Below are positions 11,304 to 24,118 of a stretch of 64,000 bases of DNA, piece by piece. The translations under genes were made by a program, and so were the position numbers. Numbering within the stretch: the stretch's first letter is position 1; each line of letters begins with the position of its first letter. The notes beneath the pieces are model-generated. The model was given only the letters and a program-made list of their open reading frames with translations. It did no database searches and was not told the origin of the DNA. The stretch comes from Ciborinia camelliae. Lineage: Eukaryota; Ascomycota; Leotiomycetes; Helotiales; Sclerotiniaceae. The stretch lies in assembly GCA_025890175.1 (NCBI GenBank), contig JANPYM010000005.1, positions 717,085-781,084 of the forward strand. Reading direction: 5' to 3'.

Positions 11304-14300
11304 CTACAGCACAAAATTAACCAACTTCCCCCTCCCCACAACTACTATTCTCCCGGCCTTAACATCCACCGTTCCATCCTCCCTCCCAAACCTAGCCCTT
11401 CCCTCTTCCGACTCCACTACCCTCTCAACAACCCACTTCTTCAACTCATCCCCCTGAATTCGCACTTCAGGAATTGGTATATCAATCGCAAACCTCAGTT
11501 TTCCGTTAACCTGCACCGCGCACTTTTGAGTCGACGGAGCCAACAAATCAAGCGTACCATCTGGATCTGGGAACGGAGTTTCAAAGATCGATTCTGTTTC
11601 CAGTTGAGACGTTCGCGCGTGCAAGAGATGCCAACATTCTTCTGAGAAAGCAGGGGTGATGGGCGCCATCATTTGGATTAATGTTTCAATGGCAGCTTTT
11701 TGAACAACGCCCATAAATGATTCCACCCATTTTGGAGATTCAAGACAACCATTACCGTTTAGGATTTTCTCCCTCAGAGTATCCCTGGTAGCCCGGTTTT
11801 CTTCTGTGGTTTCGATGATGAGATTGGTAAGAGTCATTAAGTCAGAGACTATCGTATTGAGCGAATGTGTTTTACTGTACGCTTCCGTAATACTTATGAT
11901 AGTTTGTTGCACAGCTCGCCAGAGTTTGATGTCAGCTTGGATGTATTTAGTTGTGAGTTCCAGAAGTGCATTCCCGTCTGAATCTGGATTTGGCATCCCA
12001 TGGTAAAGGCTTTTATCTTTCTCCAAAATATCTACCGCGAAAAGGAGACATTCTTTGGGAAATATATCATCGCCTTTCGTCTTCTGGAGTTGTTCTGTAC
12101 TCGAACATACATATTCATGAAGACGTTTTAACCACCGGGTAATGCCTGATATCTTTTGCTCATTCCATTCAAGGACCTCAGTCACTGGTGCTTGGAAAAG
12201 CATATGCGCTCTTGTTGCATCGGCACCATATTTGACCATGCATATTGCTGGGTTGACACCATTATATTTTGATTTTGACATCTTTTCAAAACTGATGTTG
12301 GCCACTTCTCCTGATGCTTTAACAATCGGCTTCGATGGTGTGCTAAGGTCAACTTCATCAGGTTTCAAAAATCGTCCATTGGTAGGATCCAAATAAGTCT
12401 TTCCGTGTACCATGCCCTGACATAGAAGCCTTTTGAAGGGCTCCCCACGAATATTTGAGGTCGATCCTTCAGGCCAGAGTGAAGTTGTCGAGAGAAATTT
12501 TGATATAAAACGAGCATACAATAAATGCAAAATGGCATGTTCAACCCCTCCAATGTATATATCAACTGGGAGGATTGCATTGGCTGCTTGTGGAGAGAAT
12601 GGTATCTTTGAATTCTTAGGATCAGCAAATCTCATAAAATACCAGCTAGAATCAACGAAGGTATCCATGGTATCAGTGTCTCTTTTAGCGTCCCCGCCAC
12701 ATTTGGGACATGATACATTAACCCAGTCCTGGGCATCATCAAGTGGGTTGCCAGCTTTACCTTTCAGCCAGTGACCCTTGATGGCAGGAAGCTTAACTGG
12801 AAGCTGATCTTTAGGAACCGGGACTGGTCCACAACTGCCACAATGAATTATTGGAATAGGGGTACCCCAATATCTTTGTCGACTAACTAGCCAGTCTCTG
12901 AGACGCCATGTCTCAGCAGCTGACCCAAGACCTTTACTTTGGAGCAGCTTTATGATACCTTTTGTTGCTTGAGCTGTTGTCTGTCCAGAAAACAATCCAT
13001 TTTCTGACGAGAGGCGACCAGGATGTACAAAAGGTTGGTCTGTGGGAGTATCTTTGGAACCCCCGATGGGAACAATAACATATCTCGGTGGGGTCTCATC
13101 GTTGTTGTGCTTCCAGAATGCATGGTCTCGAGTATCATGCCCGGGAACTCCCATAACTGCTCCATCACCGTAATCACCTAGCACATATGGTGCAACATAA
13201 ACGGGTAGAGGAGATTGAGAGGAATCCGGTGTAGATGTAAGAGATGATAGAGGGCTCATAGCACGAATAGTGGGAAGAAGGTAGCCAGCCTTGGAATCGG
13301 ATGGGAGATCTGGTATTGTGTTCAAGAAATCTTGCAATTTTGCATCTTTTTTTGCAAGATCTTGAACAATAGGATGTGTTGCTGCAAGAGCAATATATTG
13401 AACTCCAAATATAGTATCTGGTCGGGTTGTGAAAACTTCAACAGACTGATGAGGACTTTCTTTGCCCGTTGATACGGAGAATTGGATTCGAGCTCCTTCA
13501 GATTTTCCCAACCAATTCTTTTGCATCGCCAGAACTCTTTCTGGCCACATACCTTCCTTAGCTAAGTGATCAATATCTTGAAGTAGTTGCTCTCGAAATT
13601 CAGATATTCGTAGAAACCACTGTTTTAGTAGTCTCTTCTCAACTTTGGCTCCAGATCGCCATGAACAGCCATTTGAATCAACTTGTTCATTTGCGAGAAC
13701 AGTTTTGTCCACAGGATCATAATTCACCAAAGATTCTGCTTGATATGCTAGACCATGTTCATGAAGAAGAAGAAATATATCCTGGGTATGTTTATAAAAT
13801 TTGGAATCGCAAGTTGTAAGCTCCTAATTGCTATTAGCTACCAAATCATAATTACTTTTTGTAGACATGCCCTATCCCAATTCCAGCGTCCATTCCAAGT
13901 AACCAGCTGGCTCTTCATCTTTTTTATATTTCGTTCCGTCCAAGATGCGGGGGCTATTCCGCGGTCAATTGCTGCATTTTCAGCTGGCAAACCAAAAGCA
14001 TCCCAACCTATTGGGTGGACAACGTTGTAGCCTTTCATTGTATGGAATCGTGCCAGAACATCGGAAATCGTGTATCCTCGAAAGTGACCTAGATGAAGAT
14101 CTCCAGACGGATAGGGGAACATAGGCAATATGTACATCTTCTGGCTACCATCGTCTTCATTATTATTTTTCAAAGTTTTTCGGCTTTCGTTAGACCTCCA
14201 TTTCGCCCGCCATTTTCGTTCCAAGGATGGCAAATTGAAACTTTGTTGGGAGCTGGAGGTAGAAGCGTATCGAGTAAGTAAAATAGGCTTGACATTTTGA

Positions 14301-14392
14301 AAGCCGGCGGTGGGATAATTGCGACTGCAATAAAATAGAGGTCGAATTAATCTCTCTCGAGTTAATGCACATCTGCGAATGGAGGAGTGCAT
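11304..14392 (-). CDS. NAM2: Mitochondrial leucyl-tRNA synthetase
   Basis: Class Ia synthetase that charges mitochondrial tRNA-Leu. Two exons, 14392-13871 and 13823-11304, give 1013 residues. The intron (13870-13824, 47 bp) begins with GC rather than GT: only this junction joins WNWDR to ELTTCD in frame. The N-terminus is basic, Ser/Arg-rich and without acidic residues for the first 40 or so positions apart from one Glu, fitting a mitochondrial presequence. Visible motifs: HIGH-type HLGH at 100-103 after PYPSGD; editing-domain [43 protein letters not shown] at about 686-690; then an anticodon-binding domain and C-terminal extension. Length fits bacterial-type LeuRS plus presequence. It faces the divergent permease gene across a 612-bp spacer. 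In yeast the homologue also aids splicing of group I introns; that role here is not shown by the sequence. Confidence 0.96.
13824..13870 (-). other. GC-AG intron in the LeuRS gene
   Basis: 47-bp intron with donor GCATGT, a GCTAAT branch-point candidate and acceptor TTAG. The GT four bases inside (GTCTAC) would leave GCAT in the exon and bring a stop in frame. Confidence 0.8.
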
Positions 14393-15004
14393 GGTTTTCG
14401 AAGCATCATGTCATGACGGGGACAATTCCTCAAAGTATCGTCGACCAGAATTGGTATCCGATTCGCAGTCGAATATATTGCCAGTGGGCTTCCTTCGAGT
14501 TATGAGGTTAGATGGCGAGGGGTAGCTAGTTCTGAATAGCTTCATATAAGAAACATCGTTCGTAGCAGCCACCCGCAAAATCGGAAATATAAAAATTTGA
14601 GCACGGACCCAATTAGCCCAGACCTTTCCACTTCAGGTGAGCTTCAAAGCACTAGACCACCAAAAGCACCAGTACCCAGCCAGGTACGAGTACGAGGTAC
14701 AATTCCGCCAAGAACCAAAATCCCTTACTGAGTTCCGTACAAAGACAACAATTAAATCTACTTTTGTACCCCAAAAATAAAAACATTTCATTGTCTATTT
14801 CTCTGCCTCACTACTGCTGCACATTACTTCCAATTCCTTTCCTTACTAGTTAGTATATTGTGATTTGTAATTCTAAAGCTACACGACCGATATGATTCAA
14901 GCATTGCAATAAACGAGAACAACAAACAACTGCCATTCATTTCTCCCCCTCGAATCTTCAAAGCATGCGATGCGGGCATTGAACGACTTTCAAGCACGAT
15001 TATA
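14393..15004. promoter_or_regulatory. Divergent promoter region, LeuRS / permease
   Basis: 612 bp between two start codons on opposite strands, so it must hold both promoters and 5' leaders. A pyrimidine-rich stretch at about 14760-14850 precedes the permease start, as is common at fungal transcription starts. No definite factor site is visible. Confidence 0.5.
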
Positions 15005-16902
15005 ATGTCACCAAATTACCAAAACTTACAGCCTCATGCGCGCGATTCTTTAGAGTTGGCTAGTTTAGCATCGAGTTCCCCAGGTGCAAGATCATCAACA
15101 GATTCAATCTCCTCAGAGTCCGGTATATCCTCCTCACGAAAGTTATCCCTCGAAGAAGACGATCCTTTAGATGAACGAAATCCAGCCGCGAATGGTCGAG
15201 CTGGGAGACATGACAGAACCTATTCCGTCTCTTCCGCCTTCGACTTCTCTTCCAACCTATACCCTCTATCTTCAACAGCAGGAGGCTATGCGCCGATCGG
15301 AGCCCCTATATCTACATCAAATGGACAAGCCGCTTTAGGAGGGGGATCTTTAGAGAAGCACAAGACTCTGACATACCTGAACGGGTTATCGTTGATAGTT
15401 GGCTTGATAATAGGGTCCGGCATTTTCTCTTCGCCAAGTCAGGTCAATGCGAACGCGGGATCACCAGGCGCATCGTTGGTCGTATGGGCAATAGCAGGAG
15501 TATTAGCATGGACTGGGGCTTCGAGTTATGCGGAGCTAGGAGGAGCAATACCGTTGAATGGCGGCGCACAAATATATCTCTCCAAGATTTTTGGAGAGAT
15601 TTTTGGATTCTTGTTCACATGGTGTGCGGTCATGGTTCTAAAGCCTGGATCTACCGCCATTGTATCAATAATAATGGGAGAATATTTGGTACGGGCATTC
15701 ATTGGAGCAGAGGCTGAGAATGTCAACGTTTGGATTAATAAGAGCGTGGCATTGGTTGGATTGTTTTTAATAACTTTTTTGAATTGTATATCTACAAAGT
15801 TGGGCACGAGGATGGGGGATATGTTTATGTTTATGAAGTTCATTGCATTGCTTGGAGTTACCGTCATCGGTATTGTAGTCGCCCTGACTGGGTTTTCTAC
15901 ATCTGGCGAAGCAAATGAGGATTGGAAGAATCGTGGATGGTTCGAGGGAACTAGCACCAGCGCTTCATCATGGGCCGTCGCATTGTATGCTGGATTATGG
16001 GCTTTTGATGGTTGGGATAATGTGAGCTCTCCAACCCCCTTCGACAGAATCCTTATTGACTTCAACAGACGAATTACGTTGTTGGGGAGTTCCGCAATCC
16101 TACTCGGGACCTGCCAAGAGTCATTCATACAGCGATGCCATTGGTCATTCTCTCCTATATCCTCGCTAATGTAGCGTATTTCTTCGTCCTACCCCAGAAG
16201 GCTATCAATGCCTCAAACACGGTTGCTGTCATATTTGGAAACAAGGTATTTGGTCCTATTGGATCATTAATACTTGCTCTCATTGTCAGTGCGAGCTGTT
16301 TTGGAGCCCTTAATGCAACCGCCTTTACCAGTGGACGACTAGTCTACTCAGCCAGCAAAGAAGGCTATTTGCCCGCCATGTTTAGCAAAATCGGGTTCGG
16401 AAACCAAGCAGAACCCTCCACCAACACTCTCCGAACGCGCAATTGGGCATCGAAGAAAATAGCTAGATTATTCGGCGACGAAGATACGGGACTCTTCTTT
16501 ACACCCATTAACGCCATGATTCTCAATGCCCTCTTAACATCAGTATATGTAGCCGTCGGGGAATTCGGCACCCTAGTCACCTTCTATGGAGTCGCCGGTT
16601 ACACATTCTACTTCTTCACAGTTCTGGGGCTCATCGTGCTTCGCGTTCGCGAGCCCAATCTCGAACGTCCATATAAGACTTGGATCACTACTCCCATCAT
16701 CTTCTGCTGCGTAAGTTTATTTCTCCTCAGCAGAGCAGTCTTTGCAGAGCCGCTTCAAACGGTTATTGTTATTGCATTTGTTCTTGCCGGTGTACCAATT
16801 TACTACTGGCGGATCCGTGGACGAGATAAAGTTACTAAGAGGGAGAGGAGTTCTAGTAGGAGTGCTAGTAGTTGGAAATTTTGGGAGAGGGGATCTTCGT
16901 AA
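15005..16902 (+). CDS. APC-superfamily amino acid permease (LAT / Mup1-like)
   Basis: Polytopic transporter that probably imports neutral amino acids, methionine being one candidate, across the plasma membrane. Two exons, 15005-16021 and 16069-16902, join WDN to TNYVVGEFRNP and give 616 residues; the intron is 47 bp. The first 115 residues are a Ser-rich cytosolic tail. Helix 1 then holds the APC substrate-binding loop GLIIGSGIFSSPS, followed by about eleven more hydrophobic segments; AWTGASSYAELGGAIP and YVVGEFRNPTRDLPR are LAT-family signatures. The C-terminus is basic and Ser-rich (KRERSSSRSASSW), a possible site for arrestin or ubiquitin control. Family is certain; the substrate is not fixed by sequence. 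Confidence 0.93.
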
Positions 16903-17576
16903 TTAAATTAATACTGAGGTTATGAATGGCATGGCCACGCTCCAACTTCAAATTAGCTATCAAAATGAGATTCACTTGGGATCATCGACCAAGATGGATG
17001 GATCATTGCATTGAATGATAGATACATAACTAGGAAAGAAACAAAAAAAGAAAGAAACATACAAGAAAAAATCATTAATGTCAATACTTAATTGCATAAC
17101 AGTTTTCATACTCTCTCATCTGATATGTTTGCGATTAGTTTGCATATCTCGTGTATGCCACGAACCCATTTGGCCACCTTGAATTTAATTGGAACTCCCC
17201 TCTTCACCTTTTTATCTCGTCTCGTTTCGTCTCAATTCATGGGCTTTCCTCCTTAGCGATGTTAGATTATTAGATAGTTATTGCATCTCATCTCATCGCA
17301 TCGCATCGCATCGCATCGTATCATATCTTCTCCCTCGACTTTATAATCCAGGCCTTACAGTAAGTAACCTCACTTAGATCCAAGGAGCTCTAGAACCGTC
17401 CATCTCCCTCCCTAGGGATCTTTACAAATAAACATCTTACATGCCACATGCAATAAGGACATAAATCACAACCTTAACATCATCCATGTCGCCAAATACG
17501 ACACCAAATCAATCCTTAAACCCTAAACCTAATTCTCATTTCTATAGAAACATTACATCTATAGATCACAGATCCA

Positions 17577-17611
<35 letters not shown>

Positions 17612-17956
17612 CCACTATTATCAATAGGCCTTTACAAAATTCCACCTCATACCATCCAGATTCTATACTCTAACGGTCTACCCTACCTATCGCAGGACTT
17701 CCTTCTCTATACCTCCCTAGATAGTATATATAGCTTCCTAGTAGCTGCCTAATCCATAGTCCAAACCCTTCCCAACCCATCCATTAATTTCCACATCATA
17801 AGACCCGACCCTCAAGGTCCAGATAAAAACCAATGCGATGCCCATCTATCTACCTACCTATTCATATCCGTTCATTCTCAGCCTTAATCGTCCGTCTACA
17901 AAATCCAGTATACTAACCCCATCACATACACGCACATACATACATACATACATACA

Positions 17957-17990
<34 letters not shown>

Positions 17991-20516
17991 CATACATATA
18001 TACATACATACATATATACATATATACATACATACATACATACATATATACATACATATATACATACATACATAAATATAGCATCTACCGTAAGACAAAG
18101 ACATTCATTACAAGATCTATTCTACTACACATCTACCACCCTCCAAGTCCATAAGCCCAGAATTGACCAAAGATTCAAAACTACAATACCAAACTAAACT
18201 AAACTAAAACCCAACCCAAATTCTCACATCATATCATACCTAGGTACCTATACAACCCCGTAACTTTTTACCAACAAAGTTACCAATCCATGCACCCACT
18301 ACCTACCATTCATCCATCCATCCATCCATCCATTCCCGGTCAGCTCTATAAACCTCGGTACTTCTTCATACCTAGGTACCTGCACCCCCACACCATAAAA
18401 CTACATTTATATCGATGTATTCCAAAACCAACCAAAAAAACCCTTACTCATCTTCATTTCAAGTTTTAAACCACCCGTACGTATGGAGCTCAATCCGTAA
18501 CTGACGATGGAATTTTTGAATCCCATCCTATGAATTGCTTATATAGGTATATGTGTGTGTGTGGAGAAGCAAGTAAGCTAGCAAGCTAGCAAGTGAGCAG
18601 CTAGTACAGCGGGAGGAACGGGATGAGGTAAGCCTCACTTTATCAGGGGCCAAATGGAGAATTGAAAGGGTCGGAAGTTAAGAAGTCAAGAAGCCAAGCC
18701 AAGCCAAGCATAATTGAAGACGACGATGAAGAAGAAAGGGTAAAAGGATGAAATTCAATTCGAATTCAGCCAGCAATAAAAATTCAAACCTAAAATTCCA
18801 ACCCCTCAAAAGCCTAACTCTGACGTCCCTCCCCTCATCCGATCCATCGACTCCCCCACACGAACCATCTCATGAGAACTCTCCAATGAACCAATGAAAG
18901 CCCCCCTTAAAAGGATGACCCAAACTTCAAAGGTGCCGTGCATACATGCAGATACTAGCTAAATTCCGCAAGCAACCTTCGGTCTCGTCCGCCTCGTCCG
19001 CTAGAGATTATGTATGTGATAACTCTAGGGCTTGATTGCAGAAAGTAATCACTAAGGCTTGACTCCCTAGTAAAACCTGACTACGCCAAGATTAAATATA
19101 AAATAGTACTTACCCTATACCACCCAAGTAAGCAAGTACCTGCCTAGTAGGTAATGATGAACACTAAGATCAGCACTAACTAGCATGCTGTAACCAAATA
19201 CGCCCTAACATAATTAGAACTCCCATTTAAACTTCAGAAATCTCAACCTTTTCACCGTCAATCTTCTCCCAGCCATGATTCAGAAAGAAAGATATACCTG
19301 AGTACAAGTCCGGTAATACAAATCCCGAGTACGCCAGACGAAGAAGATCACATTCTCATTTAACTGAGCCGTAGGTATTTGGCCGCTCGATCAACTAGTA
19401 GACATCGTCCCAAAACATAAGAAACTCCCCAAAAGGGGAAATACCTCCCGATCCCGTACCGCGAAATGGCGCCACAACTGTGCCTCATGCGGATAATCCA
19501 GGAAATGTGACTTCCCTTGACTTACTCTCCGTTACAAACAGTTACCCTTACAAACCCACTATTGTGCGTGTAAAATAGACGATGGTTTACCATAATGACA
19601 GCCATGACCATGTAGATTATTCCTGTACCGATGTGGCACGGCGGGGCACGTAACAGCGGGGGTGTGGCGGAGGAGTTAGAATATTATCTACTTATTACCT
19701 ATATGCTAATGCTCGCAGGGTCTTATTTATGGAAAGGGACAAGGTTAAGCCGGATAGATATATGTATACTTGATTGTTTACGGCAGGTGTTAAATCCGAA
19801 ATCCAATCGTGGGAGGCAATATGGCATCGCATAGAATAATCAATCTATTTGTCATATAAAGCCGACGCGCAGGGTAATGCCAAATGTGAAAGGCGCATAG
19901 GTACGGCGTAGCCGCAGTGAATGTCGAATAGGTACAAGTGAAGAATTTGATTTTTGATTGTCTTTGAATTGCAAAAACCATGGTGTGGGTGGAGAGAATC
20001 CTTCATTTCATGTTGTTTGATCCTTCGGAATCCCTGGAAATGAAATGAAGAGAGTATGTGTGTTTTCGCGACTAATCTGAATGTATTTTCGCGTTCTCGT
20101 AGATGTAACTGAAGGATCGAAGCTGTGATTGAGGCTTTAAGCCTCCTCTTGAGAACGGGACGGGACGGTCGTGTTGTACTAATATCACTGTCGTGGTATG
20201 TCAAATGCATAAATTTAATGCTGAATCCTAGGAACCACGAGGAAAAGTTGTTTCGTTGGGTTGGATAGTGCGTGCCCTTCCCGTTTGTATTGTGGGTGAG
20301 AGTGCGACAAGAAATTTTGTAGAGTGGGGGGACATAAAATTGTGGTTGCATTTGTGCAAAGGGTTCTTTTGAGATTATCGTCCTTCGTAGATGGGCGTGG
20401 GGGAAACGAAGATTATCGGAAATTTGAGTGAGGTTACGAATCGCAGATTGAAGGATTTTGGACTTCTCCCATCGTAAATGTCGATCCGGCTGTGGCCGAC
20501 AAAGAACCAGCTTTCT
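16903..20516. other. Spacer with microsatellites, no gene recognised
   Basis: Contains (CATCG)n at about 17287-17320, CATA tracts at about 17577-17606 and 17934-18075, and (CATC)n at about 18308-18336. TACCTAGGTA occurs at 18237-18246 and 18369-18378. An open frame on the minus strand at 20351-19845 (168 codons) resembles nothing I know and lies 3' of the DUF2011 gene. Direct repeats such as AAGCTAGCAAG are seen near 18570-18590. Confidence 0.65.
17934..18075. repeat. CATA/TATG tetranucleotide microsatellite
   Basis: About 140 bp of CATA units broken at intervals by CATATATA. On either strand it reads through as artificial open frames of alternating Tyr, Ile, His, Thr (plus) or Met, Tyr, Val, Cys (minus). 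Confidence 0.95.
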
Positions 20517-21374
20517 TCAATCATCTTCTCCATCAACTCCTAGCCCGGTCTGGTCAATTCCTCCCGCGGCAGCTTTCAACGCTTTCTCCTTTGCCTTTCT
20601 CTTGACTTTCTTCTCTCTATTCTTCCTAGCTCTCTTTTCTCTTTCGGCCTCCTCTTTGCTTTCCTTCTCCTTCGTCATTGCCTCTTGTTGAGCCTCATTT
20701 TCCCTCCTCTTTTCTCTCAGTATGATTCTCCTCTTCTTGCCCACTTTCCCCTTCTTCTTCATATTAGAGCTATTGCTCACTCCGAGCCCATTATTTCCCA
20801 CCATTTTCTGCCCGTCAATGCCAACCTTCAGGACTCTGACTCTCCATGGAACTTCCAATCCCCAGTATCTGTGCGTTCTGCCTTGCAAAACATCCTCGCC
20901 ACTAATCGCCGCAATGGCGTATTCTTCCCTCCTTTTCCCCTCAATCGGACCAGTGAAATAGTAACTTTTGTTTCTCTCCTTGACAATAAAAACTCCTTTA
21001 TCGGCTGCCTCCTCCTTGAGGACTACCTTGCCTTCTTTGTCATTCGAGAAAAGACGGAAGTCAAATTCCTCCTCTTGGTCTTGGTCGTCTTCTGATGGTG
21101 GTAAATGTGGCGCGTTATTGTTTTCGGGCGTTAGCACACACTCTGTGGCATATGAGTGAGAGGGTATAGCCCCATATAACGAAGCAAGCTGCTCGTGAAA
21201 TCGAGCAGACGCATCAGGGTCAATTGGAGAAGATGGTTCGGGAGAGGATGAAGATCGAGTGTATAAATCTGACCGGCGCACACTGTCAAGTAGATGTTAG
21301 CAGATATAAAACGTAGCCCTATCTCCCATGGAACAGAAATGTACTCACCGTTTGGCGTCCGGAAGGTCAAACAT
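20517..21374 (-). CDS. DUF2011-like basic protein
   Basis: Two exons, 21374-21349 and 21282-20517, give 263 residues; the 66-bp intron splits the Arg codon in MFDLPDAKRVRRSDLY. That N-terminal motif, with the FDFRLFSN segment near 85-92, is what I remember of the fungal DUF2011 family. The middle (IVKERNKSYYFTGPIEGKRR) is a conserved basic stretch; the region around RTHRYWGLEVPWRVRVL looks like a short beta-rich unit. From about 170 on the protein is a Lys/Arg/Glu-rich helix (likely coiled coil, nuclear or nucleolar). Function is unknown. A start at the internal GTG near 21281 would lose the conserved first nine residues, so the spliced start is preferred. Confidence 0.82.
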
Positions 21375-22169
21375 CGTGATTGTTATGTGGTTGTCAAAGT
21401 TAGTTCTGCATTGAAGCTCTCGAGATATTTTTGTGGGGATTGCAATCGAGTCTGTGCGGGGGCCAAAAACAACCAATTGCGCAAAAACGGGCTGGCCCGA
21501 GATCTTTCTTTACGAGACAGACGTCAAGACTTCACTCACCTCACCCAAAAAAATGATGTATCACAAAGCCAAAAATTTCATAAATAACTTAAAATGAACC
21601 CAATATTTTGATTGTATTTTGACTGAATATTAAGGAATTAACGAGGGTATCAAATCTGATCGTAATATATGTTTATAAAAGTACATCCATCCATCATTCC
21701 ATCGGTATCATCAAAATCCATCCATCCCATATATCCATCCCTTCATGTAAATCAATATCAAAAAGAAAAGGAAATAATAAATTAAAGAAATATAGAGGTT
21801 GCCACCCTTTTCCTACGCCATATACCTATGCTGACTTTCCAACTCATTGAGAGATACCATAATGTATCTTATTCCATCCTAATCCATTGCTTCGTTTCCT
21901 TGGTCCCAAAAAGAGCACGTAAAAACAAGAACCTGGAGGTTAGATCCTTCGTATACTTACTCAAGTGCAGAATTATACAAAATAAACATTCGATATGGCG
22001 GTAAGGTGCAAGTAAATAATATTGGTCTTATGTAAAGTGAGAAAGTCTTTTGTGGAAGGTCTGAGAGTCATCATTTTCTAGATCATAGGCCTGATGGGTA
22101 TGTCTGAGCGAAATGCTTGTTGAAATGCTGAATTATTGTAATGCTCTTAATTTTGACTGTTTAACAAAA
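21375..22169. other. Spacer between DUF2011 start and XprG-like stop
   Basis: No gene recognised. It should hold the DUF2011 promoter and the 3' end of the NDT80-like gene. Imperfect CCATCCATC units lie at about 21690-21730. Confidence 0.6.
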
Positions 22170-24118
22170 CTATGCGGCGCTCCAAGTGTAATGCTGTTGA
22201 CTGGGCTGTTGATGTTGCGGCGGTGGTTGAGAGTGGGCTTCTTTCACATAATGTTGTCCGGGGTACTCATAGTGAGAGCTAGTGACGGCTGGCAATGTCG
22301 TTCCATATGTAGATGCGGTATCCTGAGCCGTGGTCCATGGCTGCATAGACATGGATGTTGGGAAGTATTCTCTTGGTTGCGCGGCCTCACTGGTAGAACT
22401 GTACGGAGCAGGAGCGGTAAATCTGGCTGTGAAATCAGAAGAAAACGAAGAATTCAACTCGGGAGGTGCTTGATGGCGGGGTGATTTCGCGGGTCGTGGA
22501 TTACTATCTATAAATCGAATGGGAGCTCCACTGGGCGAAGTCGTATTTTGATAAGTGTACGACCGTACTGGAGGTGCAGGTGCTGGCATGGTAGAAGCCG
22601 GAGAGTTGGGTTGAGGATTTTCTGAACTGGGATGATTTCCCTGAAGATAATTATCCATTGACAATGACGGCGGGGGTCCTTGATAGTTCGGAGTTGATGG
22701 TGCTGGGGTATGCTCCGATGAATGTGGCGGAGCAAACCATGATGGTAAGGTTCTAATTTACTCCTGTCAGCTTACGTTCAAGGTGGATGTGACAAAGTTG
22801 GAAATAACGCCGAAGTCGTTCGACTTCAAGTTAAATTGGGATTGAAAGAGATGATATGGAGAGGAAGAACTTACTGTTGTCTCATCAAATGTGGGGATAC
22901 AGGAAGATTACTTGCATCGAAGTTGAATGGCGACCGAGGCAATTCAAGCGTCTGAGGTTTCGACAATTTTGGCTTCATGGTAGCACTGCTGCCAGGTGTG
23001 CTGCTACTTGTGATTTGCATCTCTGGTGCCTGACCTCGAGAAGCTGACGATCCGACAAGTGCAATTTCCTTTCTTGCCTGGAAGTTTCTTGGACTTCGAC
23101 CTCTGACCACAATCGGTGCCGTCGCTGTCTCGCAAACATTGATCTTCGTATTGTTTCCTAAGGTTCCTACAACGTTCAAATGTAAGGTAAAATGCTGTTG
23201 AAGCTCTCGCCTTCGACCATTGTTCGCGGTTGCGATTCTAAACTGAAGTCTTCTGTAAGCTATTGGGTAAACAGCAAACTCATTGTTCGTATCAGGAGCT
23301 CCATCGTCGAATGGAAGTAGTGGAATAGGCGAGGGTTCCTGCTCCTGACCAGGAGTTACCTCGGGGGAATTTGGTGGAGGAGTCTTCCATGGAATCACAA
23401 TCAGCTTGACAGAATGGCCATCAACTGATTCTGTGGCACTAATAGTTACTTCTAGGGAAAGAATTGGAATGCGTTCTCCACGTTCCGTGATCACCGACAA
23501 AGCACCTCGGGGTGTGGTGACAGATCCGGAAATTTGGAAAAGGTTCCTCCGGTAACAGGTCAACTCCGGCTGGACAATAACTCCCTCACCAGTAGGGGTT
23601 GTCATTTCCGATAAAAAGAACATTCCGTGAATTTGCGCCGAGAGATCTAGTTGTTGAATTCTTCCGTGTTGGTCTACGATAGTATGCTTTGGTGATCGTT
23701 TGCTGAAAGAAAGTAGTCTATGGTCTTGACTAATATTTGGTTTTGGGTGCTCTGATGAATCTTCTCGGAAATCCTGCACTACTTCGCCATATGGCGAATC
23801 ATCCGTAGAATGAAACGGTCTTTTAAGAGAAGGGTAGCTATGATGAGAATTTAGTGGTGGTGGTGAAGCAGTCAAGACCCCATTCCCATCCCTGAGAGGA
23901 GGTCTTGTGTTTATTGAAGGGATATCCATTGATCGGTACCCTCCCTTCTGTCTTGCATGATATGGCAGTGCCAGAGGACCGGACGGAAAATTTGACTCGA
24001 AGGTTGTCTGATGAGAAGAAGAAGTATGAGGTGGTTGAAGAGCGTAGCCTTGCCAAATTGAATGATCTGACTCTTCTGGCTTTATGGCTGCCATCGTTGT
24101 TGTTTGTGTTATGGACAT
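22170..24118 (-). CDS. NDT80/PhoG-type transcription factor, VIB-1/XprG-like
   Basis: Two exons, 24118-22875 and 22752-22170, give 608 residues. The 122-bp intron joins HLMRQQ to TLPSWFAPPHS. The first 140 residues are low complexity. The Ig-fold DNA-binding domain runs from about 150 to 340: DLSAQIHGMFFLSE, PELTCYRRNLFQISGSVT, FTLHLNVVGTL, and the DNA-contacting VVRGRSPRNFQARKE. The rest is Pro/Ser/Gln-rich, ending in a Gln/His-rich tail typical of activation regions. Homologues (N. crassa VIB-1, A. nidulans XprG) activate secreted protease genes under starvation and control heterokaryon-incompatibility death. An in-frame ATG at 24094 is an alternative start. The more than 6 kb of gene-poor DNA upstream could carry a large regulatory region. 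Confidence 0.9.

Noticed and set aside
15526..16128. 200-codon minus-strand frame opposite the permease
   Set aside because: Antisense shadow of a well-supported transporter gene.
17858..18197. Overlapping open frames of alternating Tyr/Ile/His/Thr or Met/Tyr/Val/Cys on both strands
   Set aside because: They are translations of the CATA microsatellite, not proteins.
19845..20351. 168-codon minus-strand frame
   Set aside because: Composition looks random, no family resemblance, and it sits in a spacer full of repeats.
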